From Arthrobacter crystallopoietes BAB-32 (GTDB lineage Bacteria; Actinomycetota; Actinomycetes; Actinomycetales; Micrococcaceae): DNA of 64,000 nucleotides. The stretch lies in NCBI RefSeq assembly GCF_000328305.2, contig NZ_ANPE02000069.1, forward strand, positions 1 through 64,000, given 5' to 3'. The number at the start of each line of letters is the position of its first letter. Positions within the stretch are counted from its first letter, which is position 1. Position numbers and translations under genes: made by a program. Shown in pieces: positions 62,372 to 64,000 of the stretch. The notes beneath the pieces were generated by a model that saw only the letters and a list, made by a program, of their open reading frames with translations, searched no databases and was not told where the DNA came from.

Positions 62372-63280
62372 TTACTTTACTTCAGTCAGTTCGACGTAGA
62401 AGACCAAGTCGCCGGCGGCGTCGCCCTGGCCCTGGGTGTAGGCGAGTTCGGTCGGGATGGTCAGGACGACCTTGGCGCCTTCCTTCAGGCCGGTCAGACC
62501 TTGCGTCCAGCCCGGAATCACGCCGCTGAGGGGGAACTCCGTGGGCTCGCCGCGGGAGAAGCTGGAGTCGAACTGCTTGCCCTGGGCCCAGTTCCAGCCG
62601 GTGTAGTGGGCCTTGACCGTGCTCTCGGCGGTTGCTTCCTTGCCCTCGCCTTCCTCGAGCACCTGGACGATCAGGTTCTCCGGCGCCTCGGTTCCCTCCG
62701 GAATCTTCACCGAGGGAACCCCCTTGTCATCGAAGCTCACTTCCGGCAGCTTGCCGGCCTTCTCCAGCTCGGCGACCTCCTTGGCGTCCGCCTTGGTGCC
62801 CTCGTTCTTGACCCGCTCGATGTCGAGGATGAGCAGCTGCGGCTTTTGTGCCGGGGCACTGGCGCCGGAGGCAGTCTCAGGCTTCACATAGTAGGCCACC
62901 TGGTCCCCCGCCTTGGCACCTTCCAGCGCGTCGTAGAGGGTTGGGTCGACCTGCTTCATCTCCTCGTTGATTTCAAGAGTCTGGGCCGCGACAGAGTCGT
63001 ACGTGTCCCCCGTCGGTTCGCCGGTCGTGGCGTCGAACTGGGCGAACTGGAAGCGGATCCACTGGCCATCGGCGGCACCTGCGCCTTCACCGGATCCCTG
63101 CTGGATAACCTGGGCAGTCGATTTCGGCAGTTCCAACGGTGCGTCGAATTCCACGGACGGAGCAGCGCCGGCCTCACCTTGGGTAACGGAGACGTCGTCC
63201 AGGCTGTCGGATCCTTCCGAGGAGCCGCACGCCGTCAGCAGGAGGGCAGCCGGCAGAAGCATTGCTAGAAATTTGCGCAC
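62372..63280 (-). CDS. FKBP-type peptidyl-prolyl isomerase lipoprotein, tandem domains
   Basis: The 302-residue protein starts at GTG 63280 with a lipoprotein signal (LAMLLPAALLLTACGSS, lipobox LTAC). A first, degenerate FKBP-like domain (about 45-160, DGQWIRFQFAQFDATTGEPTGDTYDS ... LEGAKAGDQVAYYV) and a second, canonical FKBP domain (about 210-302, VKAHYTGWNWAQGKQFDSSFSRGEPTEFPLSGVIPGWTQGLTGLKEGAKVVLTIPTELAYTQG, in parts) are seen. The first lacks the LAYG-type loop and probably is structural. It acts on exported proteins at the cell surface. Confidence 0.92.
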   Translation of the reverse strand: MRKFLAMLLPAALLLTACGSSEGSDSLDDVSVTQGEAGAAPSVEFDAPLELPKSTAQVIQQGSGEGAGAADGQWIRFQFAQFDATTGEPTGDTYDSVAAQTLEINEEMKQVDPTLYDALEGAKAGDQVAYYVKPETASGASAPAQKPQLLILDIERVKNEGTKADAKEVAELEKAGKLPEVSFDDKGVPSVKIPEGTEAPENLIVQVLEEGEGKEATAESTVKAHYTGWNWAQGKQFDSSFSRGEPTEFPLSGVIPGWTQGLTGLKEGAKVVLTIPTELAYTQGQGDAAGDLVFYVELTEVK

Positions 63281-63367
63281 AGTACTACTTTCGTCAGGTG
63301 CATCGGCAGGTCAGCGGAACCGCCGGAACCGCTGTGGGCCATTGTCGCAGAGAAACCTTAACTCCGT

Positions 63368-64000
63368 TCACAGCGTGGCCAGCAGGGCATCCACTCTCTC
63401 GTCCGCATTCTTGAACGGGTCTTTGCACAGGATGGTCTGTTGCGACCGGTCGTTGAGCTTCAGATGCACCCAGTCCACCGTGAAGTCCCGCCCATGCTCC
63501 CGGGCTGCTCGGACGAAGTCACCGCGCAGCTTGGCCCGGGTCGTTTGCGGCGGATTGTCGACGGCGGACTTCACTTCCGGTTCCTGCACCACCCGGGCGG
63601 CTTCGCCGCGGGCCTGCAGCAGGAAGAACAAACCGCGGCGGCGGGAAATGTCGTGGTATGCCAGGTCGAGTTGGGCCACGCGCGCCGAGTCCAGGTCGAG
63701 TCCATGCCGCTGGCTGAACCTGTCGATGAGCTTTTTCTTGATGGCCCAGTCAATTTCCGTGTCGATGCGCGAATAGTCCCGTGCTTCGACGGCATCCAGT
63801 GTCCGGTTCCACAGGTCCAGGATCCGGCCGATGTGTGGATTGTGCGCCCCGTTGGCCTGGACGAAAGCTTCGGCTTTGGCCAGGTACTCGCGCTGCATTT
63901 GGAGCGCGTTCATGTCCTTGCCGTTGGCCAGGCGAAGCGGGCGGGACCCGGTCAGGTCGTGGGATATGTCCCTAATGCTGCGGATGGGGTTCTCCAGCCG
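63368..64000 (-). CDS. pafA: Pup--protein ligase PafA, 3' part only
   Basis: The frame is open to the window's end and covers about 210 C-terminal residues: LTGSRPLRLANGKDMNALQMQREYLAKAEAF, ILDLWNRTLDAVEARDYSRIDTEIDWAIKKKLIDRF, LDLAYHDISRRRGLFFLLQARG and a final VDWVHLKLNDRSQQTILCKDPF (in parts). These are the C-terminal region of the carboxylate-amine ligase that attaches Pup to lysines for proteasomal degradation. The ATP-binding N-terminal part is outside the window. It stands at the head of the pafA-FKBP-FKBP-pafBC-tatA-tatC-helY neighbourhood conserved in actinobacteria. Confidence 0.95.
   Translation of the reverse strand, partial: RLENPIRSIRDISHDLTGSRPLRLANGKDMNALQMQREYLAKAEAFVQANGAHNPHIGRILDLWNRTLDAVEARDYSRIDTEIDWAIKKKLIDRFSQRHGLDLDSARVAQLDLAYHDISRRRGLFFLLQARGEAARVVQEPEVKSAVDNPPQTTRAKLRGDFVRAAREHGRDFTVDWVHLKLNDRSQQTILCKDPFKNADERVDALLATL

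Overview
The window is a high-GC actinobacterial chromosome segment, most like Arthrobacter or another Micrococcaceae (inference from gene content). Pointers are the Pup ligase PafA beside a PafB-PafC fusion regulator, RbpA, a qcrCAB plus ctaCDEF bcc-aa3 respiratory set, HrcA/CIRCE control, DUF3043/DUF3054/DUF3097 proteins and many GTG/TTG starts. No rRNA, tRNA, prophage or CRISPR array was seen.

Layout. 0-5 kb: end of a DegV protein, then the competence pair comEA-comEC and holA. 5-14 kb: rpsT, an orphan MazF-like toxin, lepA, hemW, DUF4870 and DUF3097 genes, then CIRCE-hrcA-dnaJ-rsmE. 14-21 kb: a GerMN lipoprotein lacking a standard start codon, a tightly overlapping phoH-ybeY-CNNM-era operon, and an LCP cell-wall ligase. 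21-31 kb: an M13 peptidase, leuA behind a leucine-codon leader peptide, recO, a frameshifted uppS, a lipase-like hydrolase, pyrD, DUF3043, an M20 dipeptidase and erpA. 31-41 kb: respiration (ctaC-ctaD-ctaF on plus; qcrB, qcrA, qcrC, ctaE on minus, qcrB frameshifted), a DasR-like GntR regulator behind a dre-like operator, and trpD. 41-45.5 kb: small accessory genes, a decayed acetyltransferase, a 258-bp MITE-like insertion, a dif-like XerC/XerD site and a second partial Xer site. 45.5-64 kb: a UvrA-like ABC ATPase, lipoprotein, peptide deformylase, RlmA-like methyltransferase, NfeD-SPFH pair, rbpA, Ppm-type glycosyltransferase, amidohydrolase, HelY helicase, tatC-tatA, PafBC, two FKBP isomerases and partial pafA.

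The most informative stretch is 44.5-45.4 kb. A 28-bp dif-like sequence lies where the dominant coding strand turns over: 29 plus versus 15 minus genes to its left, 6 plus versus 11 minus to its right. This suggests the replication terminus is inside the window. Next to it are a complete small transposable element (26-bp imperfect terminal repeats, 5-bp target duplication) and a direct repeat of the XerD arm 414 bp away, so this point looks like a hot spot for insertions.

Two important genes, uppS and qcrB, each carry a one-base deletion in a short G/C run. Because both products are core functions, sequencing or assembly error must be excluded before calling them pseudogenes. The rest is conserved housekeeping; I do not see a large unknown multi-gene system.
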